A stretch of DNA of 64,000 nt from Apostichopus japonicus (taxonomy: Eukaryota; Echinodermata; Holothuroidea; Aspidochirotida; Stichopodidae). Shown one piece after another: positions 37,558-52,804 of this stretch. Numbering within the stretch: the first letter of the stretch is position 1; the number at the start of each line of letters is the position of its first letter. The notes beneath the pieces are model-generated. The model searched no databases and was not told the DNA's origin. It worked only from the letters and a program-made list of their open reading frames with translations. A program made the position numbers and the translations under genes. The stretch lies in assembly GCF_037975245.1 (NCBI RefSeq), contig NC_092573.1:5893501-5957500 (forward strand), read 5' to 3'.

Positions 37558-40500
37558 CGTATATCTGAGGGGGATTTTAATCCACATAAAATATCAGAGA
37601 GGATGGGGATGTTTTTTTTTAAATTTTTTATCTTGGTCCAACAATATGCAACTTGGACCTACAGTAAACAAAAAGTAGAAGTATTTTCTTAAGTTTACAA
37701 GATTTCTGTTTTTACATAAACGGTGCTGCAAACTTCCCACGCATGTCATCAAATTTCACTTTGACCACAATCAGACCCTGCAAGGATAATTTGTGTAATC
37801 ATTTTTTTTTTAATAGCGTGGAAACTGGTAAATTGCAAATGATAATATTTTCATGACCTTACATTAATTTGTCTTGACATTTCATCACATGCACAAACAT
37901 GCATTTTGAGTCTGAACCAACTCTGTTTGGTTTTTTCAAGTGTTTTCTTTTAATAATCGTATTAAAGTAAAAATCGATACGAATGGGCTCATATTACCTC
38001 TAAAATGAAAACGATTATTTACATTACTGATTTATTATCTTTCCGTCTTTCCGTGTTTAAATTCTGATTTAAGGAAAACCTGTCTTCCATTCGAATATTT
38101 TCATATAGTGTCACATAGTTTCGTCCTCGAAGCTGAGACTGAAAATATGTTTAACAATACGGTCAGTTGGTTATGTGGTTGCAAAGTAGTAGGAGAGAGA
38201 GAGAGGCGGGGGGGGGGGGGGAGGTTAGAGGATGGTTAGCAGGACTCTTACATAAATTATTTGGCAATTGTCTACCTATAAAGTCTTCTTTTTTCTCCCT
38301 CTCATTGCTTTTATTTTAAAATTAGTCCCCCCCCATCTCTTTTCCACGTCCTTCCTGCCTGTTTGAATTACCTTTCTTATCAACAGTAAACCCTTTCAGT
38401 AATGCCATAGAAAAAATATACCCTTGTCCAAAGGTAAACCTTTAAGCTATGTGAAAAATAAAGATCCCGGACATTTTGTCATCAGCCCACCACCACCGGT
38501 CTCATTTACAGTGTACCCCACTTACTACTTACCTTGGTAAAGACGGTGTGGGGGGGGGGTAATTAATGCATATACTTGCAGAATAAGAAACAAACACGCT
38601 ATGGAAATCACTTATAGATACTTTTAACGCAAAGTTGTCTAAAACTATAGACAAAGAGAATTTGATATTTATTTTACTAGCATATGCACCCATTCCTGCC
38701 CCAAACTTGACTGCAGTCACCTTCGTCCTGGATACGTCGTTCTGATTGGACAAGCTAAGCTCAAATGTTTATTATTTAAATTACGATTTTCTTTTGATTT
38801 GCTTATCGTACCAAACCTGTACCTGTAAGGTGTTTCTTTCTTTTCCTTTTAATACTCTCTGTTTTATTGCTAGAAAGTCAAACTTGTAAGACATCGTTTT
38901 TGTACCATTAAAATGGAATGACCACGCCGAGTTCTCTTCTTTTATCGCTCGATTGTCGTTCTCTTTTTTTCGGCGAGCAAATCAAATAAACCACAACCTC
39001 GTTTCGATTATCACAAATGATTGTGGATTTGCATCAGATGGACATATCGTGAACCCTGTCGTTGTGTTATATCACTCACTTACGATGTTAAACAACTCTG
39101 TGTTTTAATGTTTATTTCTATGCGTGTTATTTCTTCACAATCAGAACCCATTTTCGTAAACCAATGGGCCGCCAACGGGATACAAACAAGTGATAATCAC
39201 ATCTCATAAAAGTAAATCGCTTTTCCCCAATGCTGATCAAACCGGAACGAAGATGAGAACTGACTAACAGCGTGGATCGGAGGAACCATATGAGGTTAAC
39301 CGAGGAGTAAAAAGAGAGTCGTTGGATGTGACCAAATAATTCTGCAGGCATCACTTTGTTTAATGATGAATAAAGTCAAGTTTTTGTTTGTGTCTCTATA
39401 TACTTTAGTTGCTCATATGTCATTACCAGTTGGGCCTGTATAAATTTTAAGCTGACGATGCAATAATTCAGAGACATTGAAGTTAGTTATCCACACTTCA
39501 TCATTGTCCCTGGCTGGTCTCAGGACAAGGGAAACCACAAGGGGGGATACAGCCCCTGGGTCCAGGGTTTATGAAGGGGTCGTCCCCGGGGTCCAACCTC
39601 GTTCTAGATGCCTTGCACCGTCCGTCTGAAAGCTATACATATTTGTAGGTAGAAGACCAAGTAATCATAGTGTTGTGGCTTAAAATTTGTGAAATTATGA
39701 TGGTGAATTCTTCAAACTATAATCTTATGAATGTTATACCATTGTCACCACAAAGCTCTCTCTCATTGGACGGGAATGCATGACGGTGCATTATTTGAAT
39801 AACTGAAAATGGGAATGAAAATTCCATTGTTAAGAGTTGAACAGCTATATTCATATTTCAAACTAAGTTGCATGCGGAAACGAAGGAGCGAAGAAAACGA
39901 AGGAATCGAAATGACACAGATGAATTAGTTCCGTTTATCATGCCACACGGAGAAGGAAAGTTACTTCTTCTTAATGGTGTCGATGAAAACATTGGATTAT
40001 TCAGATTTGGGGGGGGGGGGGTAGAGAGCAAGGGAGAGTCTTCGACATAAAAAACAAACTGAAGTCCCTCCCCAACCTTCACAATGCCCTTCATTCTGTT
40101 ATACCTCCACCACCCACTCCCCCACCCCCACCGCAACTGCAACTGATAAAATGGCCGTCAATATTCTTTTTAACATTATTAAAATCCGATTGGTAAAGAA
40201 TTTTGATATTTGATTCGACCTTAATTCCTGAATTTTATGTAAGCTATATACGTCAAACGTCAATATTAGTTTGTATCACGGACGAATTTCTAATTAAAAA
40301 AAAAAGTAATGATTTAAGAGTCTTTCGATTTTCATTATAAAAGTGATAAAAATACACGTCAAAAAAAAAAATTTGATTGCACCTTTTTGAAAGCTCGGAA
40401 TCTCCCACGCTAAATTCATGATAGTTCATCATATGTACGTCCATATACGCCAGTGGATTTCCAATGTCTAACTTGACGATTGTGATACATATTTTGTTTT

Positions 40501-41154
40501 ACATATATGCAATATACCTCTGGGTTATTTGTTCCCTGTCCGTTAGCTCAAAGAAATGAGTTAAATATTTCAAAAAGGTATGTCAAGTTACGTCCCAGAT
40601 AACACAAACTTACCAATGCCACGAATATCTTACCTTCTGGGTCAAACTCTCTGTATATACTGATCAAAAGCCAAATATATTTACATATATGCATGGGGCA
40701 TACGATTCTACTAAAGATTTAACTTGAGAAGGACAGTACTGTATGAGATATGTGTTAAATAATTGAAACTCTGTCTCCATTTCATTGAATTACGTAATAT
40801 CAAAGAATACAATGGAAACTGGGGACTTACCGAGCCTTTTGACTTTGTAACAGACATTACTGGGTGTTGAAGGGGAGTGTGAGAGTGGGGGTGGGGGTTG
40901 AGTGAAGCTCCTACCGCTATCAGACTAACGGTCTATAATTAACAATCTTGAGGGTTAACACGTAAAATCAGCTTTTCTTGGATAACTAACAGCGGTGTTT
41001 ATAAGCTGTCAGATTTTATCGATGTTTTCATATAGACCATATAAGCGAAAAGTTGTGTTCACGTTTCATGCATTGTGGTTATACGAAGTCTCTTCATTCA
41101 TTTACGTCATTTATTCAAACCAATTGTCATCAACAACTCAACTTATATTTGCAA
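37558..41154. other. Noncoding stretch with G/C tracts
   Basis: GA and G14 tracts at 38191-38221, G10 at 38550-38559, G13 at 40009-40021 and a G-rich patch at about 40865-40898. Around 39537-39598 GGGTCCAGGG and CCCCGGGGTCC words form a small GC-rich island that may be a decayed element. No gene was recognised. Confidence 0.5.
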
Positions 41155-41631
41155 CTACGTCCATATGTACATCTACATCCATATCTACATCTAGACCTAC
41201 ATCTACATATACATGTACATCTATATCTACATCTAGGCCTACATCCATATCTACATCTACATCTATATATACATCCATATCTATGCATGCATATCTACAT
41301 CTACATCGATATCTACATCTACATCTATATCTACATCTAGGCCTACATATACATATATATCAACATCTACATCTACATCCATATCTACATCGATATCAAC
41401 ATCTTCATCCATATCTACATCCATGTCTACATCTATAGGCCTACATCTACATATACATATATATCTACATCTACTCTACAATCATATCTACATCGATATC
41501 TACATCTATATCTACATCTACATCCATATTTACATCTACATCCATATCTCCATCTGCATCGATATCTACGTCTATATCTATATCTAGGCATACATCTACA
41601 TCCACATCTATACATCTACATATCTTCATCT
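41155..41631. repeat. Imperfect CATCTA/CATCCATAT hexamer-type array
   Basis: About 480 bp are built from ACATCTACATC, CATCCATATCTA, CATCGATATCTA and CATATATATCTA blocks. TAGGCCTA appears at 41234, 41338 and 41436, in place of a TATCTA step. Open frames through it in both directions are repeat artefacts. Confidence 0.92.
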
Positions 41632-43654
<2,023 letters not shown>

Positions 43655-43800
43655 CGAACTCGTGGGTACTTATGTGATACTTCATGATTCAATGTCACAA
43701 CGAATAAGAATACTACACCGAATGTTGTTCTTTACATTCTGTTCACGTCAATGCAGATTTTTTTTTTTTTTTTTTTTGCTGTTATGCTCGTTCCTTTTTT

Positions 43801-43919
43801 CCCCTTTTGGCCTTTTATTTTATGCTGGATCTCGTTTGTTTATATCACATATTCCACGAAAAACTCCCAAAATCTGTAAAAAAATAATAATGACAAAACA
43901 ATACTGCTGAGAGATCTGA
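43801..43919 (+). repeat. Left arm of a 119-bp near-perfect inverted repeat
   Basis: These 119 bases are the reverse complement of 45588-45706 with a single difference (T at about 43837 against C in the other arm). The arm begins CCCCTTTTGGCC and ends GAGAGATCTGA. Matching stops sharply at both edges. A run of 20 T lies just outside at 43758-43777. It could be a TIR, one of two opposed insertions of a short element, or one end of an inverted duplication. Confidence 0.9.
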
Positions 43920-45587
43920 AAATGGAGAGATAAATTTCAGGCTAGAATTAATAACGAAATATTTTCAGCCGGAAATGAGACATTCTAAGCGGAGGCAAAT
44001 TTTATTTGGTCGAAAGACACAAACATGAATAATGTCGGGTATTTGACATTCAACTAAGGGTTATGTTAATATTGGAACAATCTATAAAGTTAACTCTCCA
44101 AATAGACATTAGGAATCATTTTCCTAGAGATAAACGGGTATGTTAGTTGCGTTACATTTGTAGTATAATCTGTACATATTATATTGTATCAAATTTTATT
44201 AAAATCTCCAGGAAATATTTGTTAAATTAAACTGATAAAGATCCAACAGTTGCCTCTAACAAGGAATATATTAAACCCTATGGACTACTGCTGCCTGTTA
44301 TGAGTTTCTAGAAACAAATCGATGTAACGCAACACTAAATAGAGAATAATCCGTATACATCTGCATACAAGGAAAACTATACAGATGGGTCTGCGATTGG
44401 GGAGGGGAAGGAGGCAAGGGAAGGGCCGTAAATATTCAATAGCGTTCGTGTACGGAAACAAAAAACAATTATACTATATCTATTTGTACATGATCGGTCA
44501 TGTACTGGGTGACCCGTGTCATATTCATCTTTTTCAATTTGCGCGCAGTCTGGAATGATTGAGAAAATGACTATGTAACCGAATTCTCACTTTCGTAAAG
44601 ATAAACATTTCATAAACTTATCAGCCTATGTCTAAAATAATACTAAGCGATATAAATCTTATATTTTTTTTGTGTACACTCGTAAGAGAAAGAAGCAAAA
44701 AAAAAAACACATCACGAGAGGCCAACGTATATATCGAATATTCTTTTTTCCTTCCATTTTATTAAATGTGTTTGTTTTTATGTCATTGATGTTTGGGGCA
44801 ATAGTACTGTACATAAATATTCATGATGTCTGACCGATTTTAATCCCGCATGCCCAATTTCAACCTCATTCAGACGGGGGATATAACGAAACCAAATTGA
44901 CCCTGATAGATAGACCTAGGAAGGTGTCTCGTCTTGATCATTCTTGTTTCCCTTCCCTCTGGGCTTTTCTTTCAAAAGAAATCGGAGAAAGCGTAAATTA
45001 TATACACGTCGTGTTATTATTTCTGTAGTTATTTATTTCCACGGGGAATCCATAAGCCTACGTCTTTATAAAGACACTCGGTAAGAAATATGTCACCGAT
45101 AGTAATAAAATTAAAAGCATTAGCAGAAGTAATTTTTATCACCTTCTTTTTTTTTTAATTGAAATATTGCTGAGAGATGGGTTGATTAGATAAATCATTG
45201 CGCCTTTCGATCAACAGAAATGTATTTCCCATAATTTTTTTTTTTGACGAGAATTACCAAGTCAATGTTACGTAGTACGTCTAGATATTACATCACCCTA
45301 ATTATTTGGTGTTAATAATGGTTGAACTAACGTTAATCATGTCTAGGCTGTATACGTTATCTCTGAGAAACTTATGGGCTAATGTATAAGTGTACTGTAT
45401 GCGCGAAACGTAAACTTCTCGTCATCCGTTTCTACAGAGTATTCATAACATTTTGTAAAATCTTTGATAGATAACTGTGTACTCGCACTTGCAGTATTGT
45501 ACTCCAACATAAGTTATGATTCTAGTAGCATTCGTAGTATAGAAAGAAAGTGTGCAACGGATTCGAATATCAAGTACAACTTGCACG
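43920..45587. other. 1.67-kb spacer between the inverted arms, no gene seen
   Basis: The spacer is AT-rich and has no open frame of note and no recognisable transposase. It contains a G-rich patch at about 44398-44426, short A and T runs near 44670-44710, 45150 and 45235, and otherwise unique-looking sequence. If the arms are TIRs, this would be a non-autonomous element whose interior is unrelated to its missing partner. Confidence 0.6.
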
Positions 45588-45706
45588 TCAGATCTCTCAG
45601 CAGTATTGTTTTGTCATTATTATTTTTTTACAGATTTTGGGAGTTTTTCGTGGAATATGTGATATAAACGAACGAGATCCAGCATAAAATAAAAGGCCAA
45701 AAGGGG
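45588..45706 (-). repeat. Right arm of the 119-bp inverted repeat
   Basis: This is the reverse complement of 43801-43919 at 118 of 119 positions. The outer flanks (a T run at left, TATCTATCAAAAG at right) do not match each other, so no target duplication is evident. No tRNA promoter, poly-A tail or tandem tail is visible, so it does not look like a SINE. Confidence 0.9.
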
Positions 45707-46760
45707 TATCTATCAAAAGTTTCCCAAAATGTTATGAGTAGGTCTACTATAGCATGGAACTGTTAAGTGTAAACGCATCTACAAATCTACGATGACTAGT
45801 TTGAGTACAGGCAGCCTCATATGCTAGAACATGAGTATATGGGACTCATTGCAGGTCTGTTATATACTCAACATGGAATTTAAGGCAGCATAGGAATGTT
45901 ATAACATTCAAATTTGATTTAGCAGTATGTGATAAATAACGTGATAAAATTATTGTACATATATAGGTCATTGTTGTGACCATGCTAACGGGTTTCGCTC
46001 GCATTAAAGCAAGCAGTTCGAAAGATACAATGCGCTTACTTTTGGTAGAAGAAATAAGGGACGGGGAGGGGGTTGAAGGGAGCACACACTTTCGTACACT
46101 TTTGTGTTTTGGACAATTACGGCTGACGACATCGTTACAGACAAGGTGTGCAGAGGATTTATCACAGTAAACAAATACCTTTGTAATACGATTTATGATA
46201 AAGGTAAAACCAAGACCTCCATACCTGAGGAATGTTACGTGTCCGTTTTCTTCCTCCACATTTGTTACCTCATCCAATAATAAAGAGAACCAGACATGTA
46301 TTTTATGTTACAACTGTCTGATTCCTATAACTCTGACGAGAAAGGTATCCAAAGCAAATGTTTATTCAAGAGCCACGCTAGTATGGGTGTTACTATGATT
46401 TACGGGTCATTATACGACTAACCAAGGATGGAAAGAAACTGAGATTTCGTCAAGATGATAAACTTTTGCTAACTAATCAGCAAGAAAACCAGAGTTATTT
46501 TGATTTTATGCAAGGTATGAGGCAAAGAAGGAGGTAGTCAGAACGAATGCATCTCTGTAAAGTCGTCCACAATAGGATCATTCCACTCTGTGATTTATCT
46601 CCTTCAATTTTTTGGAAAGGCTAACGCAGATAACGGAGGACGAATTATTTACGTCTACAGAACAACGATATAGACAAGAAAATGATCAAAAAACATACAT
46701 TTGTTTGTCTTGTTCTGTGTAAATTATACAATTGTGAGTAGACATATATGATATAATCTC

Positions 46761-46766
<6 letters not shown>
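45707..46766. other. Noncoding stretch with one long but unrecognised minus-strand frame
   Basis: The minus-strand frame 46277-45846 (143 codons) is the longest in the window not caused by a repeat. It shows no domain, signal peptide or family resemblance I can name, and part overlaps another open frame on the plus strand, so it is not called as a gene. Confidence 0.5.
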
Positions 46767-46805
<39 letters not shown>

Positions 46806-46969
46806 CATATAAATATATATATATATATATATATACATATATGTATACATATATATATTCATATATATAATTATAATAATAATTAATTAATATATAATAA
46901 TAAATATATAGGAAAACCAACAGAGACATAAGATATGCCTCATAATTGACAAATAACCTCCAGTTTATA

Positions 46970-47054
<85 letters not shown>

Positions 47055-47115
47055 AATATATAGGAAAACCAACAGAGACATAAGATATGCCTCATAATTG
47101 ACAAATAACCTCCAG

Positions 47116-47169
<54 letters not shown>
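46767..47169. repeat. TA microsatellite complex containing a duplicated 67-bp flank
   Basis: TA tracts at about 46767-46800, 46812-46858, 46966-47050 and 47118-47169 enclose two identical 67-bp segments, 46899-46965 and 47051-47117, each starting AATAAATATATAGG and ending CCTCCAGTT. The offset is 152 bp, so one unit equals the unique segment plus a TA tract. Confidence 0.95.
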
Positions 47170-47174
<5 letters not shown>

Positions 47175-47177
47175 TAA

Positions 47178-47880
47178 TTTGAGGTATGTTTAGCAGACAT
47201 ATACTCGAGTGTTACGACCTCTGTCCTAGTTTGATGTAGGCTGGTAGGCAAGTGTTGTACCAACTTCTCTTTGTTATTGTGTTCCTAGTTTGAATTTATA
47301 GCTTGTATTGGGCGGTTCATTGTTGTGATTTCTTCTTGGAACCGGCTGGCACGTTAGTGGACAGACAAACGAGGTTATATTTTGTTCAAGTTAGTAGTAG
47401 CAGCCATACGAGTTCTGCGATTTATTTCTCCTATGTGATAGTTTACCTATAGTTTGAGGTTTCCTGTATAATTAGACAAGTGTTGTGCCTTCCTCTTGAG
47501 AGTGATTTCTGTAAAGTTTGAGGTAAATTGACAGATATAATAAGATCTCGTTGCATTTAGTTTGAGGTTTCTCAGCAGACACATGAGTGTTTGGAACTCT
47601 CCATGTTATAGGTTTCATAGTTTGAGGTTAAAGATATATTAGACAAGTGTTGAGACTTCTCATTGGACATGGGTGTCCATACCATTTGAGGTCAGCCGGC
47701 GGACAAAACACTTTCTTAGTTTCTCTTCCATATGGTTAAACTATAGGCAGACAAGGTCCCGATTTCATTATGCCTACTTAAGAATGATTCATTATGTAGC
47801 ATATGATCAGCAATGGTTGTCCTACTTTCAATAATGTTATTGGGTAGTCTGACAAGTGTTGTGAATTCACATGCGAAAAG
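47178..47880. repeat. Degenerate tandem array with period near 60 bp
   Basis: The phrase TAGTTTGAGGT recurs with TTTGAGGT-like cores starting at 47178, 47230, 47289, 47453, 47517, 47561, 47621 and 47685. Spacings are 52, 59, 164, 64, 44, 60 and 64 bp. A second landmark, AGACAAGTGTTG or similar, follows about 15-20 bp after many cores (about 47247, 47473, 47641 and 47848), and CTTCTC-like words follow that. The array is too diverged to show as a simple repeat and fades after about 47880. No function is evident. Confidence 0.7.
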
Positions 47881-49289
47881 TTATTCATCTTCACTCTGGT
47901 TAGCTGGTGCACTGAGCAGACATGGAGAGGACAGTAGCGACATATCTTTGAAAATTGTTGCCCTGATTTTGAAAATAAAAATGACATATAAACAAGAGTA
48001 TGAAGATTTGACACTAACCATGACTGCTTCAATATGTACCCTTAGGCGTACAGATGTTGTAAGTACTTTAACATGTATCGCAACTACGTTTGGGAAATAG
48101 AAAATTGCGACACCATAGTCAAAAATATTTTGCCAAAAAATAAAGAGAATAATTTGTTTTGTAAAGCACAATTGGTAATATTAATCCGTCAATGGTTTGT
48201 TCAAATGTTTCAGATTTATTGCAAAAGCCAACTTGCAGACACTAGGAGTCAGTATGGATAGTACATGTGCAACTTTGGGTGGGGTGGGGCGGGGTAGAAT
48301 AGAAAAATAAAAGCCGAATTGATTCCTACTTTGAGACTAATTATACTTGATTTCGGATGCAGTTATTCTCTTATCATGGTTATCATTTTGAAATATTTCT
48401 GATTTATGTGTTGACAATGCAAGTTATTGTCTTCTCATAAGTTCGTTCTTTTACCAAGGACAAAGTTAATACGATCGACATATTTGTCGTTTGTGTTAAT
48501 TAACTATATCGATTATGAGTTGTTTTTTTTGTATAAATTAACGCATAAAACAAATACCACTATATAAATCATGTCGTCAACTTGATGAACGTTTAAAACA
48601 GAAAAAAAGAGTAAATTTTGATTTCTTTGCCCCTTTCAAGAAGCTGCCAGCTTCTTCCTCTTGCAAAACTTACAAATTTGTGAGACAAAAGGTCATTTCC
48701 CCCAGTGACTTACATGAGAGGAATAAGATACGATAAAGAGTTATCGCATATGTATGAGATGAGACAACGGGACGCTATAGAACGCTTGAGAAATTCTTAT
48801 TCTATTTCGCTCCTTTATATAATAGAATAATTGTTGACTATGAATAAAAAATTTGCATTTTGGATATCCATATATAGTGAATCATTTGGCTTGATTTATT
48901 CTGTAGAAGTGACTGGCTGTGTTATACACATGAACTTTGCTAATAATACACCAGGATCTATGGTTGGGGTGATATTCAATCGAAAACCACTCGAATGGTA
49001 TTCAATCTAATATCACTATAAAACAACGATCAAATCATTTTCTGATTTAATCTGAGAAATCTGAAAAATAACAACGGACTAACAAACGCCGCAAGCCGTA
49101 CCACACCACCAGGTATTATATAATAGAGGATAAATACAAACTGAATTGATGTTAAATGTCATAGTATCCCCCTCCCTCGTCAACCCTCTCCCCTAGTCAA
49201 ACTGATGTGCAGTCAAAATACTGGTCAATCACGCGTATAAGCCTCAGCCGATATTTTACGAACATTTTGAAGATACATTAGTTAATTTC
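47881..49289. other. Noncoding stretch, nothing specific
   Basis: AT-rich sequence between the degenerate array and the LINE relic. The G-rich tract at 48277 is the only marked spot. Overlapping open frames on both strands at 47778-48171 do not resemble known proteins. Confidence 0.55.
48277..48296 (+). repeat. G-rich tract, G-quadruplex pattern
   Basis: GGGTGGGGTGGGGCGGGG gives four G runs with single-base loops. Confidence 0.8.
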
Positions 49290-49448
49290 ACTCTCTCCAC
49301 AGCCATTGTTTTAGAACCGAGTACTTATAACAAGTTTGGTGATCTTTCATTTGCCAAAGGTGGCCCTAAATTATGGAATGCCGTACCACCATTTTCTTAA
49401 ATTAGAGGCTTAGCCTTACATACACTTATTGAAGTTCTTACGCACTGA
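49290..49448 (+). pseudogene. Relic of the C-terminal end of a non-LTR (LINE) retrotransposon ORF2
   Basis: In the frame starting at 49290 the translation contains YNKFGDLSFAKGGPKLWNAV, then PPFS, a stop at 49398-49400, and about 15 further residues beginning IRGL up to a second stop at 49446-49448. This matches the conserved layout after the reverse transcriptase of many CR1/L2/Jockey-like LINEs, a YGDRxFSxAxPxLWNxLP motif followed by IR and a short tail. Here the first stop sits just after the LWN-xxP segment, so the copy is inactivated. No recognisable RT core lies upstream; the copy is a short, probably 5'-truncated fragment. The clade cannot be assigned from this piece. Confidence 0.7.
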
Positions 49449-51273
<1,825 letters not shown>

Positions 51274-51772
51274 CAGTGTTTTCTCTATCTTGATACTAAT
51301 GTAGGCCGCGGGGAAGTTGATCAATACATAAGTATTCTGCATTAATCTATCGAATTATTAGTGGGCTGATTCTCATTTTATAATACGGGATAAGATTTAG
51401 AAATGCAATCAAACGAACGAAACTTAAGCAAGCGGTGTTGGTTACAAAATTAATATACTCTCGAAATTTATATTTTCTTAAATTGTATATAAAGTAAATA
51501 CTTCAGCACATGGACATATAATAACCTGACTCGTTCTGATACTGAGAAACACACGTTTAAGATCCCACTACAACATGACCCCACTCTTAGCATAAAATAT
51601 TACATGACTCCCCCCCCCCCCACTCCCAGCAATATATACAAAATGTTTGCCTTTTGCAGTTCTATAATAATTTCAAAAAATTATAACAAAAGGAACGGTT
51701 GTAAACTTAAAAGATGATATAAGGCATCGTCATGTAGTTGAATAAAACAGAAAATGTTACCCAATTATTAAA
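51274..51772. other. Noncoding stretch before the fold-back element
   Basis: AT-rich sequence with a C12 run at 51610-51621. Nothing else seen. Confidence 0.6.
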
Positions 51773-52343
51773 GGATTAGTTCAGGTGTCACAAATGTTTA
51801 TCTTTTATGAAAGAGGACAATAAAAGAAACCCAATAGTGAAGAAATTATTCAAATTATTTTTCCGTTTAGGAGATATTCAAGTTTAAAGTTCTATCTGAT
51901 TGTGTAGAAACTGCTAAAATCAGACTAGCTGTGACGTCATATCCTCACATTCTTGAAAAGTCTTTGTTATTTTATTAAAATATTTTGTAAGATTTTATGA
52001 CTTACAACCAAAAGATACGTCAGGAGATCTCATATGTGTCATGGGAAATATTTGAGATTTAACATCTGAAGAATGTTTGATTATATTTTTTTAGATTTGT
52101 GAACAAAAATGTAATTATTTTTTAATGAAATATATTGACATATGTTCAGGAAGTGAGGATGTGACATCACACCCTCACAGCAAGTCTTTCTACACCAGTC
52201 ATTTGCAAAGAAATTTTGAAATCTTCAAAGTGTGATATATCCTTAACAGAGAATGCTATCATCATGGTAGTTTCTTAACTATTCTGTTTGTCTTTTTAAG
52301 CTCTTTCGTACAAGATAGACATGTCAGACACCTGAACCAAACC
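51773..52343. mobile_element. Fold-back / long-TIR MITE of about 571 bp
   Basis: The left end carries GTTCAGGTGTC and the right end carries its reverse complement GACACCTGAAC. Similarity continues inward along both arms: left ATGAAAGAG against right ACGAAAGAG, AATAGTGAAGAAA against AATAGTTAAGAAA, and finally GTGACGTCATATCCTCAC against a close counterpart GTGATGTCACATCCTCAC. Each arm is therefore close to 200 bp and diverged, separated by about 190 bp of AT-rich sequence. No open frame or transposase is present. This is the structure of a long-TIR MITE or Foldback-type element. I could not fix a target site duplication. Confidence 0.75.
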
Positions 52344-52624
52344 ATAGTTGAACGTTATAAATATAACATATACACAAAGATTACTGTGAGACTCTTGTGT
52401 TTTCGCTTCTAATAACGTTGCATCATAATCGAAGCTTTTTCAAAAATCAGTTTCGGTATCAAACCTTAGAGGGTATGGGAACATAATCTATATCCATTTT
52501 TGGAAATTTTTTGTTTATTATTATTGTTTAATTGATTAATATTTGTTTTTGTCATATTTTAAAATGGTCCTGCATAGTACTTAAACTGCTACGCTGGACC
52601 AAGCTTTCTGACCAATGCGTTGAT

Positions 52625-52694
52625 GTATATATATATATATATATATATATGGGCATATATATAGGCATATATATATATATATAGGCATATATAA
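52625..52694. repeat. TA tract with GGCATATATATA interruptions
   Basis: Pure TA for about 26 bp, followed by three GGCATATATA phrases spaced by TA. Confidence 0.9.
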
Positions 52695-52765
52695 ATCCTA
52701 AAAGCTTATACTGCGTTACTTTGTCAACTTCCGGATATTCAAAGTAAGTTCACTACAGTTTTTAA

Positions 52766-52804
52766 CCCCCCCCCCCACCCCACCCCCCCCCCCAAAAAAA
52801 AAAG
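52766..52804 (+). repeat. Compound poly-C/poly-A tract
   Basis: Two C runs of about 11 bases around CACCCCA, followed by about 10 A. Confidence 0.85.

Noticed and set aside
39537-39598. GC-rich island with GGGTCCAGGG and CCCCGGGGTCC words as a mobile element
   Set aside because: No matching pair of ends or second copy was found in the window.
45846-46277. 143-codon minus-strand frame, the longest outside repeats
   Set aside because: No family resemblance, domain or splice structure was seen; a frame of this length can occur by chance in 64 kb read six ways. RNA-seq would settle it.
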